Source: Gautieria morchelliformis
Taxonomy: Eukaryota > Basidiomycota > Agaricomycetes > Gomphales > Gomphaceae
Length of the DNA: 64,000 nucleotides
Assembly (NCBI GenBank): GCA_015179125.1
Contig: WHVA01000013.1
Span: 310,001 to 374,000 of the forward strand
Reading direction: 5' to 3'
Positions 46,045 to 59,066 of the stretch are shown here, one piece after another (the first letter of the stretch is position 1; each line of letters begins with the position of its first letter). The position numbers and the translations under genes were made by a program. Under the pieces are notes generated by a model, which saw nothing but the letters and a program-made list of their open reading frames with translations, was not told the DNA's origin and did not search any database.

Positions 46045-49000
46045 TTAACCCAATCCGCCTCCAGACACGCCCAGGTCAGCTACAAAACCCTGCCAAGAGC
46101 GATCATAATAGGTATCGCCCCACTCCTGGGCAATGTTAGGGGCCATCGCAAACACGTTGCCGAAGTCGTCCATCGCGGTCACACTCATTCCGAAGGCTCC
46201 ACCGCTGGGGTGGAGGCGTTCCAGGTGTGATGCATCCCCGACGGTATGAGAGCCCTCCAGATTCTCGAACTGGGTGACCGGACCGGCGGGAGCGTACGAT
46301 TGCGGAACGTTGACTCCAGAAAACAGCTCTATTGTTGATTGCCTGGGAGGCACATCCGGACTCGTCGAATGTGATCCCTCTCGCGCGCTCCGTGCGTCCT
46401 GGTCCTGTTGCCTGACCACAGTCAAGTCCTCCATTAAAGAGGGGTGCACATCGGTCGTCTGTGGACTATCCATCGGTGGAGTGGACTGCGTAGTAGCGGA
46501 ACCAGCATGTCTAGTAGAGACCACGCGGGCGTGACCACCTAGAACCTTCAATTCATCATCCTGCCGATGGACATCCGCCTGCACGTTATAGTCGGGTTGA
46601 GAGATTGCCAGACGTGCCCTTTCTCGAAGTTTCGTCACAATTTTCTGATCCCGCGTGAGGGAACGATATAATACATAGAAGTTTCTTCGCCTCACCAGTG
46701 CTCTCGTGGGTCGATCAACTCTGTCAGTTTGGTTTGCACACCGGTGAAACAGCTCTAGGACATTCTCGAGTGCGTTCATGGCTTCGACAACAAGCACGCT
46801 TCGAGGATGTCTTATGGCAACAGAACCTACTATAATCTGCATGAGCACCGCTAGCACGTCAACTAGACGTACAGCATCAGCTCCGTGGCATTAGACTCAC
46901 CGCGGTCGCCAGTGTGTGAGACCAAAAAAACCTGGCGGACAGGTTAACCTTCACTGTAAATTCACGGCAATAGTTAAAACATACCAAAAGCGACAAGGTA
47001 GTATGGGCTCGAGACTGAGCAGGCTGCTCATGATATCAATAATGACACGCGCACTACGGAACGTCGCAAGAAAGGAAGGATAATGTCTGCTGGTCGCGAG
47101 ATCCTCGGGACGGCACGAGCAGGCGCGAACAAAGTACTTCCGATGGAGAGCTACCACCACTGCAAAAAAAACCGTTGTATATCCTCTTGAGCCGTACTCT
47201 CAGCATGTAACGGGCTTACTAGACTCTTTTAGGGCAAGCAGGAAAAAATTCTGCATAGTTGCCACAGTATCGGGACCTTTCAGAACCTCTGGACCGACCT
47301 AGTATGCCATTCCTTGTGTAAGTATACAACTCCAAAGAGGGGTTATCACTCACCTGACGGCAACCGATAGGAGTTCCGAAAAGTTCCATGGCACTGTCTC
47401 GCAATTTACGGTCCAGGGCAAGGGTGTCCTTGTAATTCTGCTTTGTGCTGAGAACAAAGTCACGAATTTCACTTAGTATGGTGGACGTTATCGTGTGGAG
47501 GCGATAGCTGTCTATAAAAAAAATTCAATCCATGGATGTCGGCAGGGCATACGATATTTAAATCATTAGTAACGACATACGTCCGTGTACAATTTCGCCA
47601 TCGGCCGTTATCGATTGTTCAGTGTCAGGGCCTACTTCACAGTCAATGAAAGGTAAAGTGATCTGTGGCGGCCGTCCGAACGCTAGACCTATTTTCATTG
47701 GTTTGAGATTCAATCAATCAGCCAAGGAAAATTATCCACCCTAAAATGTGTCAGCAGATTACTGCAGGTAACCCCAAAGCGTACCATGAATCCCATAAAG
47801 ACGTTCAGCTCCCAGAATAGACGTCGTCTTTGTTGAACGACTGTCTGGTCCAATTTCCAACGCTCACTATCACGATCTTTAAAGGATGTTAGCGGGGCTA
47901 AATTATGACCATCAATGAGACACACGGAGACCGATCTGAAAAATTAAGGTGTCAATTAGAGCCGGCCGTCGTTTACAATTCGCTCACGCTGACGGCCAGA
48001 CCCACAGCAATTGACGTCAGCGACCATACAGTTTGGGGGGCTTGTTCCCGGTCGCGTAACATGTGATAATATGCCATGAGGAACTACCAAGATGGATCAC
48101 TACCATATCGAGACCGAATATGTAACACTAGACGCACGACACTGCGAACACCAGAGATGCTAGGTTCCTCAATCAGAGACACTCCAGCAGTTAACGCCGC
48201 TCGAGCGAAATGATGATACCGGTCAGGATCTGAATTTGCTTTCTGCTGAGATGCCGTATGAGGATCATTATTTCCTGTGTCTGTGGGACCTGATAGATCT
48301 AACGATGACGCGATGGCGAACACCATGAATAGTATGGAGACATCAACATGCGTCAATGATGAATCTGTCAGTGAAGGCGGCGCCGTGGAGTACACAGGGA
48401 CTAGTATATTGTCTTGAAATTGAGGTAGAGAGACGGGGCAATACCTATGAATGTTATCAGCCTCTGCACCTAATTTGAATTGAAGGGACTGACATCCATG
48501 CCGCGTTGGTGTAAAACAAATCGCACAGAGCCCATGCACGCAATGGATCTGGAAGATGTCCTTCTAGATGTCGCATGATGACCTCGCTCGGTAGACGCGG
48601 GTACAACGAATCGAGAGCGAAAACTCGCAGCGGATCGAAGGGTTCAGATGACCATTCCGCCTGTACATCTGGCTGCTCTGGGTCTGATTCCTCCCTCAAT
48701 TCGGTCTATCACACATCAACAAACGCTTTTTTGCACACAATTTCTAAGCCCGAGTGATACTTACATGGTAGAGACTCTGGAGTCAGGGGAATAAGATGGG
48801 TGACCGATAGCTTTGGAAAGTATGAAAAACAAACCTCCATACCTGCACTCTGACCAAAGAAGCTAAACTTCCCGGACTGATGGTCAATGGTCAAAGTTCC
48901 TAGCGACTCCTCTAGTCGGTCCAGATCTCCCTCCACAGGGGATTCTGGTCGATCAGAAACTATACCAGCGGGCGGCGCATGCTCATGAGTAAAATCATGA

Positions 49001-49636
49001 TCAACTAACAGCGGGTGTGGTTGATTGGAATGTATGGCATGGAGGGATCGCAATGCTTCCTGACGGGGGACGGAACGTTCATTGATCCAGGGGCCTTCCG
49101 ACTCTATTTCAAGCTCACCTCAAGCTCACGTATTCGAGAAGTCATTTCAGTCATTGAGGGCTTACCCCCATCCGTGGGTTGCTTCCTGCGTAAAATGCAT
49201 CAGAATGATGGACGTGCATTAGAAGGAAAAGGCAGAAGCCATACCGGGGCCGAGTTGGAAGAGCAACTGAATATCATGTTACAGTTGGATAGGTTTGAAT
49301 AAAAATACAATAAGTCACCATTGGGGCATAAAGCACTGAGCCCTCGTTTGCGACTGAGGATGAACACTGAGATAATTATCACGCCTCTATAGTCAACATT
49401 ACCTACCAGGATGAACACGGAAAGTTTCTATCGCATTTTCTATTCCAGGAGAAGAGCGCGGTGAGCCCAATAGCCTAAGGCTGTATGCGTAAGTTATCCT
49501 CTACTCACAGCTTAAGCCTGCAAATACCATGTAAATCAGTAGAAAGGACGGCAATAACAATAAAAACACACCTGCGACACTCCGCACAGGACACGGCCTT
49601 GTCTTTCTTCACCTGGACAGCAGCAGCAGCGCTCAT
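46045..49636 (-). CDS. Zn2Cys6 transcription factor with fungal-specific domain
   Basis: The start MSAAAAVQVKKDKAVSCAECRR (49636) begins a zinc cluster spread over several small exons. Read in phase it gives CAECRRLKLKCDRNFPC then SSCRKRGLSALCPNG, with spacing C-X2-C-X6-C-X5-C-X2-C-X8-C, the DNA-binding domain of fungal regulators. A short heptad segment (MTSRIRELE, about 49.13 kb) could dimerise. The fungal-specific middle region follows: FALDSLYPRLPSEVIMRHLE (about 48.6 kb), then DSERWKLDQTVVQQRRRLFW (about 47.85 kb). The C-terminal exon (46857-46045) is acidic/Ser-rich and may activate. More than eight introns are likely. Target genes are unknown; the neighbouring dehydrogenase is one candidate only by position. 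Confidence 0.85.
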
Positions 49637-50304
49637 CGTTGATGGCTCGACGATGACCCGGTGAGGCGTCAAAGTTGTCTCAAAGACAAATATGCACCCA
49701 CAACGGGAGGCTCCACCTGTAGTTTGCATTTGAATCCTGAACAACTTCTACATTTGTGTAAGTTTCCAAATCACTGTTTGAACAGCAAGGGGATTAACCG
49801 CGCGGCACCCTATATAGTCTAATATATATATAGACCAGTCCGCCCGGATCCGTCGGTCGCTTCTAAGTTAGGGATTTCAATTGCTAGTAATCAAGTAGGC
49901 TTGGTACACTGTACAATAGCTATTGAAACATGCTATACTTTGTGGCAGGAGGCACTACCATGTGACACTCAATTCATAACCGGCATACAATTCCTGGCTG
50001 GCAGAGTACGTACCGAGTGTTTTGGGTGAGGTGTCCGGACAAGTGCTTAATTTAGCGAGGCCCTGGGCTTCGCAGTCAGGCTAAGTACGATGGCGCAGCC
50101 CTGCCTAGAGCTGATCTGCCTAGAGCGTTTCTTATCCTGAACGTTATAATGACATCCAAACTCTTTGATGGCACATTTAATCGACTTAGTTGCAACAACT
50201 GCGCAGTGGATCTGTACCGCAAGGCAGTGCACTTAGGGAATTTGACCTAGGCTCGATACTTACAAACGCTACCCTTGCTTATATACATAGACACTCGGGG
50301 AAGG
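49637..50304. other. Intergenic between regulator and dehydrogenase
   Basis: This holds the upstream region of the zinc-cluster gene and the 3' side of the dehydrogenase gene. A palindromic AT run (ctaatatatatatag) lies near 49.82-49.84 kb. No gene or repeat was recognised. Confidence 0.5.
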
Positions 50305-51447
50305 CTATACGCCTTGGGGAAAATCAGTGCTTTTGATCACATCCTCCCACTGCTCCAAAATGTTAGCAGTTCGTCCAAGAGTGTCCTTGATTACGTTGGC
50401 ACTGTCGCTCCCCAAGGGGAGTCCAAGGGGAGTCTCCCGACCTTGCGCAACCCCCTCAACACGAACTACGTCAAGAATTACCTGAACCAGCTTTTTTGGG
50501 TCTCCCGGTTGCCTTCCGTTGTAGGCTAAAGAAAGGATAGTATTAGATCACAATACGAACTTTATGTTAGGGAAAGCCAACGAACCGACGAGGGCATCGT
50601 TGGCTTTACTTGTCATCTCGGCATAGTCAGCAATGCGTGGATCGTAGGCATTACGGTGATCTTGCTCCAGGAAGGACGTGCGGAAGTATCCAGGTTCAAA
50701 ACATATGCTGCGGAGACCCAGGGGCGATATTTCGGCATGTAACGTTTCCGAAAGGCCTACAGGCATCGGTGAGTGACGATATTCTTATTAGTACGCCATA
50801 GGACTTGCACCGAACCTCTGACAGCATATTTTGTAGCGCAGTAAAGGCCAGCATTAGGACTTCCGCGCCAACCACCGACAGATCCGATCCAAACTACCGT
50901 GCCAGACTTCTGAGCACGGAGATACGGGAGGGCAGCTCGAGTTACGTTCAACGCGCCAAATATGTTCGTGCTGCAACCGCATCATGAGTGGTACTGCTAC
51001 TTTGGAGTTGAGGGTAACTTCAGACGGACTTGAACTGTTGGTAAGTCTCTTCTGGCCTAGCAATTGTGCCTCAGCCTAGATGCGCATCAAATCAGACGAC
51101 CTACGTGTTTTCTTCCAATGCACCGACGGCAATGTACGCTGCGTTGTTCACTACGACATCAATTCTGCCGTGTATGTCTACAGCCTGCTTCGTGATAGCC
51201 TGCAGTTTCTCCAAAGGAGAGGTCACATCAAGTTCTATGATGTCAGCGCCAGCCTCCCGCAAGTCGTGTATTTTGGAAAGGTTGCGAGCCGTGGCCACTA
51301 CTTTATCCCCTCGCTGCATAGCAGCAAGTGTAAGATCACGGCCAAATCCCGTCCTACAGGAGTCAAGTAGTCAGGTTCCATTCGAACACAAAGGTTGCTG
51401 CAGACTCACGAGGTGCCAGTGATGAGCCAGACCAACTGTTTAGACAT
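50305..51447 (-). CDS. Short-chain dehydrogenase/reductase
   Basis: This is a classical SDR, a NAD(P)-dependent oxidoreductase of unknown substrate. The first short exon MSKQLVWLITGTS (51447) splices to make TGTSTGFGRD, the Rossmann glycine motif. Then come NNAAYIAVGAL (about 51.13 kb), the catalytic Ser in WIGSVGG, and YCATK with Tyr and Lys of the active site (about 50.83 kb). EPGYFRTSF follows near 50.70 kb. The last exon ends in PLGSDSANVIKDTLGRTANI and stops at 50305. Introns are short. Length (about 280 residues) and all catalytic residues fit an active enzyme. A basic residue in RNLSK after strand 2 hints at NADP, an inference. Confidence 0.88.
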
Positions 51448-53203
51448 TCTACGATGCGTGAACGCCTTGTGACACCCGTCGTCTTATACCGGTGTACATG
51501 AGCACGTGCTTTCGGAGCCGCTTTTAGCCTGAAGAAGAGAGGATCAGTCAGCTATACTTACAAACTGTATGACAGAAGCCTCGAAGGGCAAGGTTTTGAG
51601 TCAGCAACTCGCGAGTGCTACATCCGAAAAGATGTCTTCCTCCGGCTGAGAAGCTTGGGGCGGATAAGGGACGCCCGTGCCTAGCGAGGCACCGCAAGAA
51701 CGATGCGACAGACTCCGGTAGGCCCGAGAGGCGGCTCTAGGACTTTTTTTTTTGTAGCGTAAGGGACGCCGGTGCCGCAAACAAAAAATGAGTGAGGAGC
51801 AGCGCAAAGGTTAGCATGAGCACGGCAAAAAGCGTGAGGTTACGTGTGCAAAGAGGAAGCGCCGCAAGCGAGCGATGGGCGAAGCTAAGCGTGAGCGGTT
51901 CCCCACTGAAACACGTGTGACTGTCCATGACGTGATGGTGATGCGCCGGTGACTCGAGCCATAAGGGAGGCGGATCCAGAATTCGCCGTGTGCAAGAACG
52001 CTACGCTACTTAAACTCTGAATTAGCTGCCTTTATTTAGAATATAAATATAATAGCAGCTAAGCCATGCTTTCAACAGGTAATGGGGAATAAGGGTTCGA
52101 TTCCAGAGAGGGAGCCTGAGTATACAACCAGAATTTTTTTTATGCTAAAGAGGTCTGTTCCATTCATCCTCAAACAGGGCCTTGTGGGCTTCCATTATTC
52201 CCTTGTTGAATCAAAGACAAGGGCTTGAAGTGACCGTAAGATGGAAGGATGACTGAGTAATGTTTTTGTTTCTTTTCACAAAGGCGCACCCAAAGCTCAA
52301 ATGTTGTCCATAATGCGGGAGAGCCCTAGCCCCGGCGGAAAACAGGGAGTGTCCACTGACGTCATCGCGGAGAGTAGAGTGGAGGGCGAGAGAGACGCCA
52401 CGTGGAGGCAGTGGAGGTGCAAAGCTCGGGTTGAAAGGGGAAGAGGGAGTCCCAAGAGGCAATGTGGCAAGGAAGGCCTCATTGATAACGAACACAATTT
52501 CTGCATGCGAGCGAGCAAGCAGGGCAGGTGCAGGCGGCAAAGTGAGGTTCGAAGGAAGGATTGGTTGGTAAGGAACGAAAGGGCTGCGCCATTTCTGCAA
52601 GCCAGCGAGCGAACAGAAAATGATGGAAAGGTGCAGGCGACGAGGATGTTGGGAAAGTAAGGCTCGAAGGCAATTACAGAATGCTGGACATGAACACGGC
52701 AACGCCAGCCGGCTAGATGGCAAAAGGTAAGAAAAGGTTAGAGGTGCGAGGTGTAAGCGTGAAAAGTTGCAAGGTCAATCGCGTGGCCAAGTGCGACGGA
52801 ACGCTCACGCAAGAGCCTTTCGCGGTACCAGGCAAGCCGGTAAGCAGGAAACGATGCGGGAGGTGCAGGTGGCATGATAACTCAATCGCGGGCGGGGGCT
52901 GAGTGTGACGGCACGCTCGTGTCACGGGACCAGGCAAGCTGGTTAGGTGGCAAAAGGTAAGCTGAAGGTCGGAGGCGCGAGTTGTAAGCGTGAAGAGTTG
53001 AAAGCTGAAAATAAAACGTTAGGCTCCGACATCTTCGACCAGTCAGTCCATTTAATGTAAGCGCTCAGGAAAAGCGATGTGTGACACCTTCCGTAACGCG
53101 TAGCTGGGACATGTCACGTGACTGGGTTACCTCGCGTTTACTGTGACTTCCGAGTCAGGCAGCCTCTCACATCATCCTACGACCCAAATTTAGCTGCTCA
53201 AAG
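51448..53203. repeat. Gene-poor stretch with degenerate repeats
   Basis: There is no supported gene. Imperfect copies occur: agatggcaaaaggtaag with gtgtaagcgtgaaaagttg (52716-52775) matches aggtggcaaaaggtaag with ttgtaagcgtgaagagttg (52946-53006), about 230 bp apart. Words such as gcgagcgagcaag, gtgcaggcg and aaggctcgaagg also recur at 52.5-52.7 kb. The stretch at 51.65-51.9 kb repeats ctaagcgtgagc and gcgaagc. It is likely decayed transposon or satellite material, plus the promoter of the polo kinase gene near its right end. Confidence 0.6.
52061..52120 (+). rRNA. Fragment similar to 18S rRNA
   Basis: The bases ccatgctttcaacaggtaat, then ggggaataagggttcgattc, then cagagagggagcctgag closely follow a universally conserved small-subunit rRNA stretch (ccatggtttcaacgggtaac and onward, near position 350-400 of 18S). 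About six differences are seen in 60 bases. The flanks do not look like rRNA, so this is a stranded, mutated fragment and not a working gene. The comparison is from memory of the conserved sequence. Confidence 0.7.
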
Positions 53204-56013
53204 ATGGCAGCTCTCCCTCATATACAGAGTGACTCAAAGCTCTCGAATGGGCCTCCACGACGGGCAGCGTTTGCAGATGTACATAGGCATAACCAGTCCC
53301 CTCAACCCCCACCTCAGCAACCTCCCATCACCCCCAAAGCTGCAGAGAAGGCTAAGGAAGTCGAAATGCCTCGTCTAACGCGGCAAAACACGAAGACCAG
53401 TCCGCCATCCCCACCAGCCATAATACGCGACGTCGGCAGGTCTGTCGCGTTCACTAGGGTTGGCTTCTTGGGCGAGGTGCGTGTTCCACTCTGCCTTCAT
53501 ATCTTTAAGATATACGTCTTTTCCAGGGTGGCTTTGCACGCGTGTACGAAGTCAAGGATGGTAAAGGAATTCGTAATGCCATCAAGGTCGTGACCAAGAC
53601 GTCCTTAAAAACAAAGAAAGCGAAGACTAAGGTGATCATTCTTTGATTGTTAATACCTCGTCTCATCTCCGTCCAGCTGTACGCCGAAATCAAGATTCAT
53701 CGCTCGCTGCAACACCCGAACGTTGTAAAGTTCAACGAATGTTTTGAGGATGATGAGAATGTTTATATGACGCTCGAGTTGTGTGACAATGGGGTGAGTG
53801 TTCGGCGTTTGTTCTTCGACCAATGTTTTCTATGTGTTGCAGAGTTTGATGGACATGCTCCGTCGGCGACGCCGTTTCACCGAGCCGGAGGCTCGCTTCT
53901 TCATGGTGCAGCTCATAGGGGCCTGCCACTTCATGCATACACATCAAGTCATTCATCGGGATCTCAAACTCGGTAACCTGTTTCTGGATGCCGAAATGAA
54001 TGTCAAAGTAGGTGATTTTGGTTTGGCTGCCCTGATCGAAAACCCGGGTGAAAGGAAAAAGTGAGCTGAACAACAATCCACTCTTAAAGCCCTGGGGACT
54101 GAGCTTTCGCAGAACGATCTGCGGAACACCCAATTATATTGCACCTGAGGTCTTATTTGATACAACTAATGGGCATAGTTTTGAAGTTGATACGTGGTCA
54201 ATCGGCGTAATCCTGTAAACATCAGACTTTATGGTATACTTCGATCCCCTGATTTCTTCGGCAGATACACGCTCGTTGTAGGCCGACCTCCTTTTCAAAC
54301 CAAAGATGTCAAAGCGATCTACAAGCGTATCCGCGACAATCAATACGAATTCCCTACGGATCGAGAAGTGTCAGTTGATGCAAAGGAGCTCATTCAGCAA
54401 ATTCTTACTACAGATCCCCGAGCGCGGCCCACCTTGCACGAAATTCTCGATCATGCATTTTTTATGTTGGGCACGGTGCCACCCTTCATACCTGTTACAG
54501 CGCAGGATACGGTTCCACTTTTCCGACCAACAATCTCGCGCCAGCAATCCCTTGCAAATCTTGCACGCCTACGGAAACGCGCTCTTCTCGATCCAGATCA
54601 GGTAGCTGAGCTTTCCCCAGCTAGCAACTTACCTTACAAAGGCCATGGCGCGCGTGGAGGTCTTGGCCCAAGCATTGCACAGCAAGAACGCGAGTTCCAG
54701 AAAGCAGTGCAACCTGGAAGTCCAATTTCTGCGCTCCTCAGCTCCGCACGTCAGCCCCTTATTGTAGCTACTTCACCACCCCGCGAAAAGGGGGTCATGA
54801 TACGTAAGCTCAATAATCCACCTCCTGTGGCGGGAAAGGGGAAGCAGTCCGTTTCGTCACCTCTTAAGGCTCCACTTACCGATATTCGTGAGGAGGAGGA
54901 TGGGGAGGAACTTGAGAAGCCCAACAGGGAGCTGGAATCGCAGAAGGCGAGGATCGTGGCCCAGATGGTCCCCAGTTCATCATCCCCCGAGTTGCAGGAG
55001 GAGCAGGAGAACATACCACCAAGCAAGAGGAGCAAGTCCAAGAAGCAAATAGCTCACATTCCCTCCGTTGACTCTGGTCTCGGCTTGAAACCCAACGGGT
55101 TTGAGGTCGTAGCGAACACCCTGACAATCGCGTTCGATGCGAAAGCTGAAGGCCAGGTATTTCGAGAACCTTGTACGTTTTTATACGATCACACCCGAAA
55201 ACACATCTGATTTCTTTCCAGCTCTCGATGTAAACCTACAAGCCCCAAAAGTTTTTATTGTGTCATGGGTTGACTATTGCAATAAGTACGGCATGGGCTA
55301 CGCTCTCACTGACGGGTCAGTTGGGGTGTACTTCAACGATAGCACGACAATGGTGCTTGCTCCCGACAGGCAGTACGTATCACTTCATTTTGCTTTGGAC
55401 ATATCGTTGATCCCCGGTCAGTCATGTCGATTATGTCTCTTCACGCCGACAGGGCTCTGTTTATGTGCGTAAAAACCACAGCATTTTAGATTACCCTGAG
55501 GATCTCAAGAGCAAGATTTATCTCATGAAACATTTCGAACGGTACATGATGGAACGACTCTACGGGGACTACGACTACACCTTCCTGGATGTTGAACGCA
55601 CCAAAGGCATGGATTTTGTCCAGAAATATCTCCGGATGAAGCACGTCATTGTCTTCAAGATGAGCCATGACGTGTTGCAGGTGAGAATTCTCGTGTGGCA
55701 TGACATTGCAATTGTCTGATGGTCCCCCCTCCATCAGTTTAACTTTTACGACCACACGAAGATGATCATATCGTCGCAAGGACTTCTGATCACGCATATC
55801 GATAAGAACTATCAACTCACGCGATGGCCGTTGAGCGATCTCATGGCACGCGCTCTAATGCCTCCGCATCATGACCCATCGAAAGCCAAATTCCACCAGC
55901 GTCTCCTAGATAAGCTCTTGTACTGCAAGGAAGTTCTCACATCCATTCGCAATGCCGGGGCGGGTAATGAGGCGGATGTTGGCCAATGCAAGACCGAAGC
56001 ACCGCTGCGATAG
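53204..56013 (+). CDS. plo1: Polo-like kinase (Plo1/Cdc5)
   Basis: Polo kinases drive mitotic entry, spindle formation, exit and cytokinesis at spindle pole bodies and kinetochores. Nine exons (53204-53476, 53527-53631, 53677-53793, 53843-54060, 54113-54214, 54265-55172, 55222-55372, 55422-55680, 55738-56013) join in phase to 802 residues. Kinase: [22 protein letters not shown] and DFGL; the activation loop is [17 protein letters not shown], with the regulatory Thr at about 239. A linker of about 280 residues is Ser/Pro and acidic. Polo boxes: the [14 protein letters not shown] Trp and DHTKMII with the phosphate-gripping His and Lys. All pincer residues are present, so the protein looks functional. 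The start is the first ATG in frame. Confidence 0.95.
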
Positions 56014-56317
56014 GCAGGCGAGCGCTTTTTTCAATGCTTTCGACTCGATTTTCTGCTATTCTCTCTCGATCCACTAAGAAACCATCACATACAGCATTTG
56101 GTTTGGACTCAGAATTCGGCTCTGCATATACCATCAACGCCTGTCTGCCATCATTACGCCATTATATCATCATGTTTGTTACCAGAACGAATCTTATATA
56201 TTGCGATGACTTTAAAGACTCAAAAGGAGTCTTCCACGCTTTGTTATACAGGGATGATTGTACATCTTGGTACAGATGAGGAAATAGCAAGTTACGCAAT
56301 GATGACATGGTTAATGT

Positions 56318-58732
56318 TCATGTGAAAGTGTCTAAGACATTTCGACACAAGGGGCAGGTGCGACTTCTGGATAGCCATGATTGCAGACATGCCGAATGGA
56401 ACCTAACCAGGGCAGTAATTATAGATGGTGTTAAAGATCGTTGCCAATCACTTACGAGTGAAAACAAGGGAGTAACACGGCCCACTCTGCGTCTTTGAAC
56501 TGCGAGAGACAAACATGGCACCGTTCAACGACAACGCCCAGAAGTGATAATTTAAGCTTGACACGACCATCCTGCAGCTTTCTGCGTCGCAACACTTCGA
56601 TCTTGCCCGAAAGCAAATTGCCTAGAGTGTTTGAAGCGGTTGGGGGTCCGGGCTGAGCTGGACCCAGTATATCACTGATGAGAAGCATATCCTCCTGCTC
56701 TTGGTAGTAAGCTCTGGGTATAGTGATATAGGCAGAAAGCGAAATACTTCATAGCGATCATCACTTGATGCGTCGTCGAGACGTGAGAGTAAGACATCAA
56801 GGTCTGTATATTGGCTTAAAGTTGTCTCCGCCGCCCGTGTATCTGTGGAGTGAGAGGCAGTGTCCGGCCGTCCTGGAGCGGTGCCCGCCGTTTGGTCTAA
56901 GGGGCTATAGGGGTCAGCTGCTGGGGCTTGTATGGTAAGATCATTAATAGCGTGATGGGAGTTCTCAGGGTAAAAGCGTTGAAGAGCGTGAGGGACTTCG
57001 AAATCGCCAGGAGTCACAGGGCTGTCGCTGTGAACGATGGAAGAATGATCACGCGTCAAACCTGGATTGGTGGGTGACGGGATGTGCTCATCCAGGCCCT
57101 GCGGGAAGGTAAACGAACTTGGTACATCTGGGATACCCCCTGGTTGGAAAGAAGCGAGATCGTTGGCATTGCGTATATCCACGGAGGACGAAACTGAAAC
57201 TGCTAAAACTCCTGATGGCCGATCTCTGTTCTCATTCTCGGGAACACACCTTGGTACGCTTCCTTCAGCGGGAACGGACGGTGGCGGTGGCGGTGGCGGT
57301 GGCGGTTTACGTTTTACGCGTCTTCGGATGAAATCTTGGGGGGGTGGTGGCACTGGGCGATCGCGCATAGATTCGAACTTTATGACACGGTCATGCACTG
57401 AAGACGGTGCGCCTGAGCCTACAGCGCCAGAAGATGCAAGTATAGCGCTATCTGATGGCATTTGTGATGGCTGCGAATTCAAGTCCAAAGTCATATGTTA
57501 AAGGTTAGTGATGTGCGCTAGTTTCGATGCTTACACGATTCAGCATGCTGGAGCACGGAGGAGTAGGAAGTGGTCGATTGTGTACGGCGAACAGCCTGAA
57601 GTCGTCTTTTGGCTGACACGTCCCCTGCTCTTTAGCTTCTACGGATGGCAGAGCCGTCTTAGGTCGACCCGAGTAGTCATCAGAAGGTACTGAATCAGTA
57701 CGCTCACGGCCATGGTATGCGTGTACAGCTAATGGGACGCAAAACACATTTTTACGACGCACCCCTTGGGACGACGAGGGCACTGATGAGAAGGATTCAT
57801 CATCGGATGAAGGCGATTCGTGTAGAGGACGTTCAGAAGCACCTAGAGGCTCCGGAGTCTGATGGCTCTGGGAAGAACGTGAGGCCAAGCATGGCTCGAG
57901 GACATCCCAACCTTCCAAAGAAGATTGTGATGAATTGGAGACTAGACCAAGTGAAAATGGTGGGACATCTTCCAGCTTTTGTACCCGCGGAGAAGTCCTA
58001 ATCTGGTCAAGTAAAGGTACTGCCAACGAGGGCTTGCCCAAGCGTCGCGAAAGGGCGATGTGATCCTTTAGAGGAAGCTCCGAAGGCACGGGATAACCCT
58101 TCCTTGCGTCTGGACCGCCAGAGTCTGCCTTCCTTGATTTTCGGGACTGCGAGACTAAGGGTGCGGGCTCCCATGCATTTTCTACGGCTGTCTGCCGGCG
58201 GTGCCACTCCCTCCGCACCCGTTCTTCAATAGTGAAGCCCACCATACGATCCAGCTCCCACTGAGACTCAAGATCTGTCTCTATGATATCTTCAAACTCG
58301 TCGCTGGAGGATGAAGAGGTGTATGCATGATGCACGACGTCATTGATGATCGCACGTGTAACGTCAGGATGTACAGAGTCGTATGAAGGTGGTGGAGGAC
58401 GAGACGATGTTACAGGTGGTCCTGCAACGTGGTGCCGAATAATTATTATAGCCTGAAAATAGATTGGCAACTATATGGGTATTGAGACACCCACCAGGAC
58501 TCATGTCACCTAATGAACCTTGAGCAGAACTTGATCCATTCAGATTCTCACTGAGGGGTCTCCCATGGAGCATAGGCGGCTTCGTAGGCGGAGAAGAAGT
58601 CAAGCTACTTGGTAATGCAGAACGGGCTGGAAGAATGTGGACAGATTCCTGTGGCGGAGGAACCTTAAGCGTTTTGTGTTTACGGGGTTTCTCAGCCTTC
58701 CGTAAACGCCCCTGATTCTGTGGAGGTACCAA
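56318..58732 (-). CDS. RING-H2 E3 ubiquitin ligase, long disordered N-terminus
   Basis: Several exons read from near 58.73 kb to 56318. Early exons are Pro/Ser-rich and acidic, with a helix-like stretch (about 58.28-58.18 kb) VGFTIEERVRREWHRRQTA. A run of nine Pro follows, encoded by a GGC/GGT repeat on the plus strand (57284-57304), preceded by RRRVKRK. The C-terminal exons give RCHVCLSQFKDAEWAVLLPC, then FH, and after an intron FHSACLQSWLSRSRTCPLC, a RING-H2 finger whose C-x2-C, C-x-H, H-x2-C and C-x2-C pairs are visible. It ends soon after (RNVLDTFT). RING-H2 proteins bind an E2 and ubiquitinate partners; substrate unknown. The true start is probably further upstream, in a short exon near 58.8 kb. 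Confidence 0.8.
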
Positions 58733-59066
58733 AGTGACTTGTCCTTGACATTCAAGACATCACCAGATGTCACTAGGATAATAGAGGGACAATAATTTGT
58801 GGTTTACGCACCATGATGTGTCACTACATGTGTCAGGTAAGGTGCAACAGAGGCTACAGAGCCTCTGGATGATGGTCCTGAAGACGTAGGCCTTGAGTAC
58901 TTGGGAGTTGAATCAGTCGGTAGCATACCCAGCTCTGACTCGGCGACAGCCGGTCCAATGGGATGGACTCGGGTGCTGTGTTTCCACCGGATTACTGGGG
59001 CAGCCGGCTGTCTGGCCTGATCAGCAGTTGAGTTATCTAAATCTTAGCCCTGTTGTTGTTGACGAC

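Noticed and set aside
57067-57501. Plus-strand frame with a Gly run
   Set aside because: It is the antisense of the poly-Pro stretch of the RING-H2 gene.
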